From Natronoarchaeum philippinense (GTDB lineage: Archaea > Halobacteriota > Halobacteria > Halobacteriales > Natronoarchaeaceae), in contig NZ_OBEJ01000004.1 of assembly GCF_900215575.1 (NCBI RefSeq), positions 79,082-143,081 on the forward strand: a stretch of 64,000 nucleotides of DNA, written 5' to 3'. Below are positions 52,152-61,023 of this stretch, in pieces. The notes beneath the pieces were generated by a model. That model was not told the origin of the DNA and searched no databases. It saw nothing but the letters and a program-made list of their open reading frames with translations. Position 1 is the stretch's first letter, and the number at the start of each line of letters is the position of its first letter. The translations under genes and the position numbers were made by a program.

Positions 52152-53230
52152 GTGTTGACCCGAGCTTCGAGGCACCGGAACTCCCCTACGAACCCCGCGA
52201 CCCGAAGTCCTACGAGCCAGCCGTCGGGCTGATCGGCTGTGGCGGCATCACGGGCACACATCTCGAAGCCTACAGCGACGCGGGCTACGACGTTCGAGCG
52301 CTCTGTGACATCGACGAGGCCGCCGCCGAGGAGAAGCGCGAGGAGTTTTACCCCGACGCCGACGTGTACACCGACCACGAGGAACTGCTCGCCCGGTCGG
52401 ATATCGACGTTGTCGACATCACGACGCATCCCCAGCACCGCCCGCCGCTGATCGAGGATGCGATCCGGGCCGGCAAGCACGTTCTGAGCCAGAAGCCGTT
52501 CGTCCTCGATCTCGACGTCGGCGAGCGCCTCGTCGAACTGGCGGCCGAAAACGACGTGCAGCTGGCCGTCAACCAGAACGGTCGCTGGGCACCCCATTTC
52601 AGCTACCTGCGACACGCAATCGCTGAGGGCCACGTCGGCAGCGTCCTCGACGTGGACTTCTCGGTGCACTTCGATCACGACTGGATCGCCGAGACGCCGT
52701 TCGACGATGTCGAACACGTCATCCTCTATGACTTTGCGATCCACTGGTTCGACGCGCTCTCGTGTTTCATGGGCGATCGCAAGCCCCAGCGAGTCTACGC
52801 CTCGGAGGCGACCTCACCGACACAGCAATCCTCGAAACCGCTGCTCTCGCAAGCCAGTATCGAGTACGAGGGCGCACAGGCGTCGATGACGTTCGCTGGC
52901 CACACGCAGTTCGCACAGGAGGACCGCACTGTCGTTGCGGGCACCGAGGGAACGCTCGTCAGCACCGACGCGGGCGGCGACGGACAGACGGTAACACTCG
53001 AGACCGAGCGAGGGACCGCATCGCCGGACCTCGACGGCGAGTGGTTCACAGACGGGTTCCACGGTTCGATGGCGGCGTTGCTCCGGGCGATCGAAACTGG
53101 CGAGGAACCACCACACAGCGGCCGGAACAACCTCGCCAGTCTCGAACTGTGCTTTGCGGCGGTGGCCTCGGCCGAGCGCGGCGAACCGGTCGTCCCCGGC
53201 GACGTGCGTCGGTTTCCCGGAGAACAGTGA
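52148..53230 (+). CDS. Gfo/Idh/MocA family oxidoreductase
   Basis: A 360-residue dehydrogenase. Rossmann start: VGLIGCGGITGTHLEAYSDAGYDVRALCDID. The usual EKP motif reads VLSQKPFVLDLD: the lysine and proline are kept but the Glu is Gln. Later landmarks: LAVNQNGRWAPHFSYLRHAIAEGHVG and HVILYDFAIHWFDALSCFMGD with the conserved His. It is translationally coupled to the 39-residue ORF. It is more distant from the other four dehydrogenases in the window, so a different substrate is likely. Confidence 0.9.
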   Translation: MSVDPSFEAPELPYEPRDPKSYEPAVGLIGCGGITGTHLEAYSDAGYDVRALCDIDEAAAEEKREEFYPDADVYTDHEELLARSDIDVVDITTHPQHRPPLIEDAIRAGKHVLSQKPFVLDLDVGERLVELAAENDVQLAVNQNGRWAPHFSYLRHAIAEGHVGSVLDVDFSVHFDHDWIAETPFDDVEHVILYDFAIHWFDALSCFMGDRKPQRVYASEATSPTQQSSKPLLSQASIEYEGAQASMTFAGHTQFAQEDRTVVAGTEGTLVSTDAGGDGQTVTLETERGTASPDLDGEWFTDGFHGSMAALLRAIETGEEPPHSGRNNLASLELCFAAVASAERGEPVVPGDVRRFPGEQ

Positions 53231-53418
53231 CGTGAGAGCAGTGCGACCAGCAGTTCAGCCTGAATTCACGATGTATCCACTCGACAGTAGACCGACGACA
53301 GACGATCCGACGATGTGGCCGGCAACCCACGGAGCGGCATCGAACGCGACCGGTCGATCGGTGACGGCGACCGCACGGAGCACCCACGAGAGACTCTCTT
53401 CGGAGGTATCGCGCTGAG

Positions 53419-55368
53419 ATGCCCCCGAACGCTCACGACGACGATGACGACTCGTTCGACGAGATCCGAAACGAGAGCGGCTCGTCGATCTACCGGCTGT
53501 TCCGGGAGTACGGGCGCAAGCACTGGCCGCAGTTCTTCGGCGGCGCCGCCGCGAGCATCCTGCAGATGGCGATGGAACTCGTTCCGGCGTTCGTGCTGGC
53601 GATCGCCATCGACTCGCTGTTCTTCGATACGCGCGCGTTCGCGCTCCCGCTCGTTCCCGAGGCGTGGCTCCCCGAGGCCCAAGGCGCACAGTTTCTCCTC
53701 GCGGCCGGCCTCGTCGGCGGCTCGTACGCTCTCAACACCGGGCTCGGCTGGATCAACGACTACATGTGGAACGGCTTCGCCCAGCACTTCCAGCACAACG
53801 TTCGCGTCGACAGCTACGACGCCATGCAACGACGGGAGCTGTCATTCTTCGACAACCGCCAGACCGGCGAAGTGATGTCGGTCCTCAACAACGACGTCAA
53901 TCAGTTGGAGAACTTCCTGACCGGCGACCTCAACACGATCATCACCGTCGTGGTTCGCGTCGGCGGGATGGGCGTCGTCATGCTGGCGATCAACTGGCGA
54001 CTCGCGTTGATCCCCGTCGCGGCGATTCCCATTCTGGCGTATCTCAGCTACAAGTTCCGCGAACTGATCCATCCCAAGTATCAGCGCGTGCGGAAGTCGG
54101 TGGGACAGATGAACTCCCGGCTCGAAAACAACGTCGGTGGCATCCAGACGGTCAAAGCGTACACAACCGAGCCGTTCGAGACTGGCCGAGTCGAGGATGC
54201 GTCCCGGGAGTACCTCGACGCCCAGTGGGACGCGATTATGGCACGCATCACCTTCTTCCCGACGCTGGCGATCACGACGCAACTGAGCTACGTCCTCGTC
54301 TTTCTGATCGGCGGCTGGTGGGTCGTCACCGGCTCGCCGCCGCATCCGTTCTTCAACGGTCCCAACAACGCCATGACTGCTGGGACACTCGTGTTGTTCT
54401 TGAACTACACCCGGCGGTTCTCGTGGCCGATGCGCCGCGTCGGCGAGGTGCTGAACAACTACCAGTACGCGGAAGCCGCCGGTGAGCGGATCACCGGCCT
54501 GCTCGACCTCGAACCGCGCGTCAAGGACGCTCCCGACGCCACTCCGCTGGACGACCTCGAGGGCCGCGTCGAGTTCGACGACGTGAACTTCTCCTACGAG
54601 AACGACGAGGGCGACCCCGAGCAAGTGCTCCGCGACATCTCGTTTTCGGTCGAACCGGGCGAGTACGTCGGTCTCGTCGGGCCCACGGGGGCTGGCAAGT
54701 CGACGCTGATGAAACTGCTGTTGCGCTTCTACGACCCGGACGACGGCGACGTTCGGATCGACGGCGTCGACGTCGACGAGGTCACGCTCCAGAGTCTCCG
54801 AGACTCGATCGGCTACGTCAACCAAGAGCCGTTCCTGTTCTACGGCACTGCCCGGGACAATATCGCGTACGGTCTCGACGACGCCGACGACGACGAAATG
54901 TACGAGGCGGCGCGGATCGCTGGTGCCCACGAGTTCGTCGAGGAACTGCCCGACGGCTACGACACGATGGTCGGCGAGCGCGGCGTCAAGCTTTCGGGCG
55001 GCCAGCGCCAGCGCATCGCGCTCGCCCGAGCGATCCTTCGGGATCCCGAGATCATGATCCTCGACGAGGCGACGAGCCACGTCGACAACGAGACCGAGGC
55101 GGTCATCCAGAACAACCTCTCGGGGATGATCGCTGACCGAACGACGTTTGCGATCGCGCACCGACTTTCGACGGTCCGGGACGCCGATACGATTCTCGTT
55201 CTCGAAGATGGCGAGATCGTCGAGCGAGGCACCCACGACGAACTTATCGACGAGGACGGGATGTACGCCGACCTCTGGAACGTGCAGGTTGGCGATGTCG
55301 AGGCGCTTCCCGAGGAGTTCGTCGAGCGCACGAAACAGGGGTACGCGGACCGAATCGACACCGAGTAA
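53419..55368 (+). CDS. ABC transporter, fused permease and ATP-binding protein (exporter type)
   Basis: A 649-residue half-transporter of the MsbA/ABCB type. An acidic N-terminus (about 25 residues) precedes six membrane helices (about 35-350), and the nucleotide-binding domain follows (about 385-620) with Walker A GPTGAGKS, signature LSGGQRQR and Walker B IMILDEATSHVD. It is likely a homodimer that exports lipids, drugs or peptides; the substrate cannot be predicted. It lies between a dehydrogenase and a hydrolase, but the gaps of 188 and 184 bases suggest separate transcription. Confidence 0.93.
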   Translation: MPPNAHDDDDDSFDEIRNESGSSIYRLFREYGRKHWPQFFGGAAASILQMAMELVPAFVLAIAIDSLFFDTRAFALPLVPEAWLPEAQGAQFLLAAGLVGGSYALNTGLGWINDYMWNGFAQHFQHNVRVDSYDAMQRRELSFFDNRQTGEVMSVLNNDVNQLENFLTGDLNTIITVVVRVGGMGVVMLAINWRLALIPVAAIPILAYLSYKFRELIHPKYQRVRKSVGQMNSRLENNVGGIQTVKAYTTEPFETGRVEDASREYLDAQWDAIMARITFFPTLAITTQLSYVLVFLIGGWWVVTGSPPHPFFNGPNNAMTAGTLVLFLNYTRRFSWPMRRVGEVLNNYQYAEAAGERITGLLDLEPRVKDAPDATPLDDLEGRVEFDDVNFSYENDEGDPEQVLRDISFSVEPGEYVGLVGPTGAGKSTLMKLLLRFYDPDDGDVRIDGVDVDEVTLQSLRDSIGYVNQEPFLFYGTARDNIAYGLDDADDDEMYEAARIAGAHEFVEELPDGYDTMVGERGVKLSGGQRQRIALARAILRDPEIMILDEATSHVDNETEAVIQNNLSGMIADRTTFAIAHRLSTVRDADTILVLEDGEIVERGTHDELIDEDGMYADLWNVQVGDVEALPEEFVERTKQGYADRIDTE

Positions 55369-55552
55369 CGCCCCGTCGACGGCGTTCCGAAACCGGATGA
55401 CAAGCGGGCAGCGGACGGCGGGAGAAAGACTATGTGCGATTATCGGAACACCAGAGGTATGGACAGACGATTACGACACGTCCGACTGGACGATACACCG
55501 TTCGAAGCGAACGCTCGACCGATATCGAACGTCGTCGAGGTGCGTCTCTGCT

Positions 55553-56350
55553 ATGTCTGAGACGCTTCGCGTCGCGTCGTACAACGTTCGGGTCGCGTTT
55601 GGCGACGACGGGCCGGACGTGTGGCCGAATCGCGTCGACGCCGTCGCAGGGGCGCTCCGACTGCACGCTCCGGAACTGGTCGGCCTGCAGGAACCGACGG
55701 CCGAGCAGCTCGCCGATCTCAGCGAGCGACTTCCCGAGTACGAGTGGGTCGGTGTCGGCAGGAACGACGGCGAGGACGACGGCGAGTTCTCGCCGATCGG
55801 CTATCGGCCCGACCGACTCGAACTGCTGGCATCGGATACGTTCTGGCTCTCCGAATCGCCCGACGATGTCGGCAGCGTCGGCTGGGACGCCGCGCTCCCC
55901 CGGATCGCTACGTGGGGCCAGTTCCGTGATCGAGCGACCGGCCGGCAGTTCGTCCACGCGAACACGCACTTCGACCACGAAGGCGAGCGCGCACGCATCG
56001 AGAGCGCATCGCTGCTGGCCGAGCGACTGCCGACGCTGGGCGCTGCAGACGATCCAATTGCCCTCACCGGCGACTTCAACAGCGAGCCGGATTCGACGCC
56101 CTACGAGACACTGGTTTCGGACGGCGGCGCCGAACTGGTCGACGCCAAGAGGCGGTCGGAGCACGGTCACCACGGCCCCGACCACACGTTCACCGGGTTC
56201 GAGGATCCAACCGCCGGTCGGCGCATCGACTACGTCTTCGTGACGCCTGACATCGGCGTCGTGCAACACGCTTCGTGTGTTGATCTCCGCGCTGACGGTC
56301 GTGTTCCGTCGGACCATCTGCCAGTCGTGGCAGATCTTCATTTCGAGTAG
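55553..56350 (+). CDS. Endonuclease/exonuclease/phosphatase-fold hydrolase
   Basis: A 265-residue protein of the EEP superfamily: SYNVRVAFG, VGLQEPTAEQ with the metal-binding Glu, HANTHFDHEGERARIESA, LTGDFNSEPDSTPY, and the C-terminal SDHLPVVADLHFE with the catalytic Asp-His. Such proteins include DNA-repair endonucleases and phosphatases on lipids or sugars; secreted or catabolic members are also known. No signal sequence is seen. The ATG at 55553 precedes the conserved domain by five residues. Confidence 0.88.
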   Translation: MSETLRVASYNVRVAFGDDGPDVWPNRVDAVAGALRLHAPELVGLQEPTAEQLADLSERLPEYEWVGVGRNDGEDDGEFSPIGYRPDRLELLASDTFWLSESPDDVGSVGWDAALPRIATWGQFRDRATGRQFVHANTHFDHEGERARIESASLLAERLPTLGAADDPIALTGDFNSEPDSTPYETLVSDGGAELVDAKRRSEHGHHGPDHTFTGFEDPTAGRRIDYVFVTPDIGVVQHASCVDLRADGRVPSDHLPVVADLHFE

Positions 56351-56855
56351 CCCCTCTGGCCGTCGCACCGTTCGATAACAGCCGTTACACGACGCAGAAT
56401 CGAAATAAAGTGGAAACAATGAAAAAGAATATATGCGATGGGATGAATGGCTAGTTCACGGTGGTTGGAGTGTCCACCGTGCGTCTATCCGACGATACGC
56501 GTGAGTGTAATACGCAGATGTACGCTGCGGGCGGATAGCGATCCGCCACTCTTTTCGAAGATATTACGAAACGAGTGTTCACGAATCACGGAAGCTAGTA
56601 GTACTGTTCGACAGCACGGCAACCTTGATAGTCCACCGGATACTACGCCGATCCGCGGGATGCCGACTATCTATCGCTGCAGAGAGTTCGAGCACCCCTC
56701 TCTCGTGCATCCCGTCGTAATCCGGCGTAGTACACGGCCGTCCGTGGGCGGGTCGATAGCCCCGCCGACCGGGTTTATCACGGCAATTTGAGCCGCCACA
56801 ACGCCTCAGCCTTGGTGAGTTGTTGCTACTGTGTCGCCGGTCGTGTTGCTGTGAG
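56351..56855. other. Intergenic region with an imperfect inverted repeat
   Basis: These 505 bases hold no gene that I can support; the longest frame (56447-56791) encodes a cysteine-, arginine- and serine-rich peptide without coding bias. It includes an AT-rich patch (56400-56440) and the inverted repeat at 56641-56732. Confidence 0.45.
56641..56732. repeat. Imperfect inverted repeat with a ~43-base spacer
   Basis: TACTACGCCGATCCGCGGGATGC-type left arm (56641-56663) pairs with the right arm (56707-56732), which differs by a 3-base insertion and a few substitutions. It could be a large stem-loop, the ends of a vanished element or an RNA. No ORF spans it convincingly. Confidence 0.55.
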
Positions 56856-57314
56856 TTACTCAGTCAGCGTGACGACGTACTGGTCGGAGTTCAGGATGAC
56901 CCGCTGAGCGGTGTCGCCGAAGACGGCTTTTCCGGTCGGCCGCCGACGCTGCCCGACGAGGAAGATGTAATCACAGTCGTTGTCCTCCGCGACGCTCAGT
57001 ATCGTGTCCGCTCGCTCGCTGTCGCCTTCGACGGCCCGGCCGATCGCTTCCGTCTCGATGTCGAGATTCGAAAGAAGATCAGTAATCGCACTGTTGGCGA
57101 CACTCTCGGCGTACTCCTCGGCGGTCGTATTGTAGCTCCCGCCCTCGACATCCGCGATCGAATCGATCACTTCGGCGTCATTCTGGAACTCCTCGTCGCT
57201 GACAACGGTCAACACATGCAGTGGCACGTCCGCGTCGGCTGCGAGCTCACCGGCTTCCTGAATCAGTTCTGGCGCACGATCGCTCGGATCCGTAACTACG
57301 AGTGGACGATCCAT
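56856..57314 (-). CDS. Universal stress protein family protein
   Basis: A 152-residue alpha/beta protein of the UspA family. PLVVTDPSDRAPELIQEAGELA is the first strand-loop-helix, VPLHVLTVV the second strand, and CDYIFLVGQRRRPTGKAVFGDTAQRVILNSDQYVVTL the C-terminal nucleotide-loop region with GxxxxxxG..G spacing. The middle is long and acidic. Haloarchaea carry many such genes for stress tolerance; the ligand is unknown. Confidence 0.92.
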   Translation of the reverse strand: MDRPLVVTDPSDRAPELIQEAGELAADADVPLHVLTVVSDEEFQNDAEVIDSIADVEGGSYNTTAEEYAESVANSAITDLLSNLDIETEAIGRAVEGDSERADTILSVAEDNDCDYIFLVGQRRRPTGKAVFGDTAQRVILNSDQYVVTLTE

Positions 57315-57454
57315 GGACTACCAATGGTCGATGACCCATTAATACCTTATCCTAGCCGTGAGGGCAACGCGCGAACTGCACGCTCGATGCGCCGGTAATC
57401 AAACTGGCACGGACCACCAGAAGGATTTACTCCGTTCCCGAAATACGTCCTTGC

Positions 57455-58459
57455 GTGACGGACGAAGACCGTGCATGTTGTGCCGGATCGCGGGACCGGC
57501 AGCACTCGTCGGTGGCCGAGCCAAGCGACGAGCGACCGGCGGACGTACCGACAGCGACCGACCCGGCCACAGCTGATGACGACAGAACGAACGCGATGAC
57601 TCGCCTCGACGGCGGCCCGTTCCTCATGGGAACGGACTCTGGCGCCGGCTTCCCGCAAGACGGAGAGGGTCCGGTACGGGAGGTCACTCTAGACCCCTTC
57701 TACGTCGACCGGTTTGCAGTCACAAACGCCCAGTTTCTCGAGTTCGTCCGCGAGACGGGTTACACGACCGACGCCGAACGGTTCGGTTGGTCCTTCGTCT
57801 TCGAGGATTTCGTGAACGACGCCGACCGCGACCGAATCGCCCGAACCGCCGACGGGGCATCGTGGTGGGTCGCCGTCGAGGGCGCCGATTGGCTCCATCC
57901 AAACGGCCCCAGCCAGACTGTCCTCGACAACCGATCGCTGCTGAAACACCCCGTGACGCACGTCTCGTGGCGCGATGCCGCTGCCTACGCTGACTGGGCG
58001 GGGAAGCGACTCCCGACGGAAGCCGAGTGGGAGTACGCGGCCCGCGGTGGCCTCCGCCGGCGGACGTTCCCGTGGGGCGACGAACTGCGTCCCGACGGCG
58101 AGCACCGGTGTAACATCTGGCAGGGCGAGTTTCCGGAGCAAAACACAGGTGACGACGGCTACGTCCAGACTGCACCCGTCGACGAGTATTCCCCTAACGA
58201 CTATGGACTGTACAACGTCGCCGGTAACGTCTGGGAGTGGTGTTCCGACTGGTTTGATAGAGAGTACCACACTACTGACGCCTACTCGTACGACAACCCG
58301 ACCGGCCCCGACGACGGCACGGAACGAGTGATGCGAGGCGGCTCGCATCTGTGTCACCGGTCGTGGTGCAACCGCTATCGCGTCGCAGCCCGATCGAAGA
58401 ACACGCCCGACAGCTCCACCGGAAACATCGGATTTCGCTGTGTCGTCGACGCCGCCTGA
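57455..58459 (+). CDS. Formylglycine-generating enzyme (SUMF1/FGE family)
   Basis: A 334-residue protein of the FGE-sulfatase fold. It has GGPFLMGTDSG near the N-terminus, then VTNAQFLEFV, LPTEAEWEYAARGGL, YNVAGNVWEWCSDW, and RGGSHLCHRSWCNRYRVAAR with the cysteine pair Cys300 and Cys305 that in bona fide FGEs binds Cu(I) and oxidises the sulfatase cysteine to formylglycine using O2. The match around that pair is close to human FGE. The N-terminal 45 residues are disordered and contain CCAGSR, similar to N-termini of some bacterial FGEs. No signal peptide, so it is cytoplasmic. It is convergent with a Cys-type sulfatase (58525-60129), and two more such sulfatases occur in the window. The start is a GTG at 57455. 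Confidence 0.93.
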   Translation: MTDEDRACCAGSRDRQHSSVAEPSDERPADVPTATDPATADDDRTNAMTRLDGGPFLMGTDSGAGFPQDGEGPVREVTLDPFYVDRFAVTNAQFLEFVRETGYTTDAERFGWSFVFEDFVNDADRDRIARTADGASWWVAVEGADWLHPNGPSQTVLDNRSLLKHPVTHVSWRDAAAYADWAGKRLPTEAEWEYAARGGLRRRTFPWGDELRPDGEHRCNIWQGEFPEQNTGDDGYVQTAPVDEYSPNDYGLYNVAGNVWEWCSDWFDREYHTTDAYSYDNPTGPDDGTERVMRGGSHLCHRSWCNRYRVAARSKNTPDSSTGNIGFRCVVDAA

Positions 58460-58524
58460 GAGAAAGCTCCCACAGTGCTCGACAGCGTCTGACAGCGCCC
58501 GACAGCGCTTCCCTCACAGCGGCG

Positions 58525-60129
58525 TCACTCGCTGTGAACAGTGAACGTCGCCGCGCGCTCTGCGCTTTCTTCGTAGCCGTATCGGACTGCCCGGGCTCGC
58601 ACCGTCGTTTCACCCTCCGGAAGGGGAATCGAGCCGGTGTACAGCGACCAGCAACCGTCGTCGCCCGTCGTATACTCGACGGATGCGCCCTGCGTCGAGC
58701 AGTGGATGGACAGTGTCGCAGGAGCAGTTAGCGTTGCACCGTCCGGCTTCGCCGTCACTGCACGGTTCTCCGCCGAGTTCGGGACGAACGTCGGTGTGGC
58801 TGTCTGTGGCTGATCGTCGCCGTTCCAGCGGTTGTGAACCATCTCCGCCTCCGAGACGTGCCCGAGGTCGTCGACCTCGTCCATCCAGTCGTCCATCGCC
58901 GTTCGCAACTGCGCCAAGCGGTCCTCGTACTCGGGATCGCCCGCGAGGTTCGTCGTCTCGTGGGGGTCTTCAGCGAGGTCGTACAACTCTTCGGCCGGGC
59001 GGGTGTCCGTAACCCACTGTCGGTCGCCGTCGAGGTCGTCCTCGGCTTCCAAACGAAGCAGTTCGCGCATCGCGGGATGCTCGTTCCTGAACGGTACCCA
59101 CTGCCGATAGGGGGTTCCGGGTGAGTAGTGACGAATGTACTTGAACCGCTTGTCTCTGACCGCCCGGACCATATCGTAGGACTGGTCGTATCGGTCCCGC
59201 GTCGCGTAGACGTGCTCCCGCGGCTCGTCGTCTAAGAGTGACTGGCCTTGAACGTGCGGCGGAACATCGATTCCGCAGGCAGACAGCATCGTTGGTGCGA
59301 GATCGACGAGGCTCACCAGCTCGTCGCTGACTGTTCCCGCGTCGACCTCCCCCGGCCAGCGAACGACGAGCGGGACTTGGAGCCCCGAGTCGTACACCCA
59401 GCGCTTGGCTCGGGGCAGTCCCTCGCCGTGATCGCTCCAGAGTACGACGATCGTCTCCTCGGCGAGTCCGGCGTCGTCCAGTCGATCGAGCAGTTCCCCA
59501 ACCCACTCGTCGGAGGCTTCGATGGCGTCGTACTGCCGCGCAATCGATCGCCGCGTCGGAGCGGTGTCCGGGAGATACGGCGGCACATCGACGGCGTCCG
59601 GATCTGTGGCAAGCGACTCGTTCTCTTCGGTGTCCCACATACAACTCTCGTGGGTCACGTCGTTGGTGAACATCGCAAAGAACGGCTGGTCGTCCTCGCG
59701 GGCCTCGTCCCACCACCCCGCGTCGGAGTCGTGATGATCCCACATCGTGATCGGCTCGCCGAACTGGTAATCCGTCTTCCCCTGCAGCGTACAGTAGTAG
59801 CCTGCGGCCCGGAAGTGCTCGGTCACTGCGGTCACGTAGTGAGGTGGAACGGCGTCGTACGGCGTCGCCAGCCCCGGTGCGTCGTCGCTCGTGTGCGTGG
59901 TCCGCATGTGATGTGTTCCGATCGAGTTCTGGTAACTGCCTGTGAACACTGCGGAGCGACTCGGCGCGCAGACCGGCGCAGTGGCAAATGCGTTCTCGTA
60001 GCGCCGCCCCTGTGACGCCAACCGATCGATGTTCGGCGACCTCGCTAGCTCGTCCCCGTAACAGCCGAGGCGCGGCGAGGTGTCTTCCATCGCTATCCAG
60101 ACGACATTCGGGCGCTCAAGCTCCGACAT
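58525..60129 (-). CDS. Sulfatase, cysteine type, with C-terminal chitobiase-like domain
   Basis: A 534-residue sulfatase without signal peptide. Metal-site start: VVWIAMEDTSPRLGCYG. Catalytic Cys54 lies in CAPSRSAVF (CxPSR, needing formylglycine). Later segments: WDHHDSDAG, IVVLWSDHGEG, VPLVVRWPG. Residues about 445-534 form an Ig-like CHB_HEX_C-type domain (ATLTAPATLSIHCSTQGASVEYTTG). It is more distant from the 21.8-25.3 kb pair and convergent with the FGE gene. CTTATTTGA, read on the minus strand at 60149-60157, is 20-28 bases upstream of the ATG at 60129 and gives it a leaderless promoter. Confidence 0.93.
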   Translation of the reverse strand: MSELERPNVVWIAMEDTSPRLGCYGDELARSPNIDRLASQGRRYENAFATAPVCAPSRSAVFTGSYQNSIGTHHMRTTHTSDDAPGLATPYDAVPPHYVTAVTEHFRAAGYYCTLQGKTDYQFGEPITMWDHHDSDAGWWDEAREDDQPFFAMFTNDVTHESCMWDTEENESLATDPDAVDVPPYLPDTAPTRRSIARQYDAIEASDEWVGELLDRLDDAGLAEETIVVLWSDHGEGLPRAKRWVYDSGLQVPLVVRWPGEVDAGTVSDELVSLVDLAPTMLSACGIDVPPHVQGQSLLDDEPREHVYATRDRYDQSYDMVRAVRDKRFKYIRHYSPGTPYRQWVPFRNEHPAMRELLRLEAEDDLDGDRQWVTDTRPAEELYDLAEDPHETTNLAGDPEYEDRLAQLRTAMDDWMDEVDDLGHVSEAEMVHNRWNGDDQPQTATPTFVPNSAENRAVTAKPDGATLTAPATLSIHCSTQGASVEYTTGDDGCWSLYTGSIPLPEGETTVRARAVRYGYEESAERAATFTVHSE

Positions 60130-61023
60130 ACGTACCGTCGCGGAAGGCCATCAAATAAGCATTCGGGTTAAATGCGTCGTCCTGCTTGGATCGGAATCTG
60201 GTGAGTGGGAGACGACATACCCGTCTCTGATGAAGCTTCGCCACCAGCCACATCCAGCAAATCATACACTCAAAATAATACTATGCTTAATTATATTTTA
60301 GCAACCGCTGTTCTCCAGATCGTCGTTTATCACTGGATTTACCCCACTGATCTACGGCGCAACTATATGTGTGTGCAGCTGAAAATTAATGTCGCTTAAA
60401 TGATCTAATTCGTATACTCTTCACTGTCTGTCTCTCCACCGGAATTATTAGGGTGAATAATATGTGAATGCTATTTTCTATCGCAAATACTCTGTCTATC
60501 ACATATTTATCTAGCTAAAATACTATATACGTATAGAATTTTCTCACGCGTTCATCGGCTATTGATTATCCCTTTCACACAGCGACAGCTGCCGCCACAG
60601 TCTTGCTATCAGTTTGGACTGTCGCTGCAACTGGAGCAGCATCAAATATATACTCTCAAAGGTAAAAAATCGAATAAACCATTTCCCAAACTATTCTCAC
60701 TACGCCGAAGTAGGCTCTGTCGACATTGGCGCCAATCATTTGATCTCGCATGGCATTCGCGTGTTCAATACTACGTGTTGTCCGCTTCGAGCTTACCACG
60801 ATCTTGGAGGACCTAGTATCCCCCTCTCCGTCTCACCGAAGACACTCAGTTATTTTGTATACCATAATGTAGTTTATATGGGGGTCGAATGCGGCTATTA
60901 TAACGATACAATATCTCTATCGCCGAATATTGGCCGAATCATAGACTGACATTCTTACTTTCGCTTAGTCGAGTAAACCCAAGTAGATTTTAGTACCTCG
61001 ACGCTGTCGGGTACGCATAGAAG
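60130..61023. other. Low-GC gene-poor region
   Basis: About 890 bases, markedly AT-rich (especially 60270-60560 and 60830-60960), with no recognised gene. Small open frames here (such as 60614-60949) have non-haloarchaeal composition and no known match. The contrast to the neighbouring GC-rich genes, with an integrase gene following, marks a likely site of acquired DNA. I could not find a tRNA or an obvious attachment repeat. Confidence 0.5.

Noticed and set aside
53842..55236. Minus-strand open frame of 464 codons
   Set aside because: Antisense to the ABC exporter, which has intact ATPase motifs.
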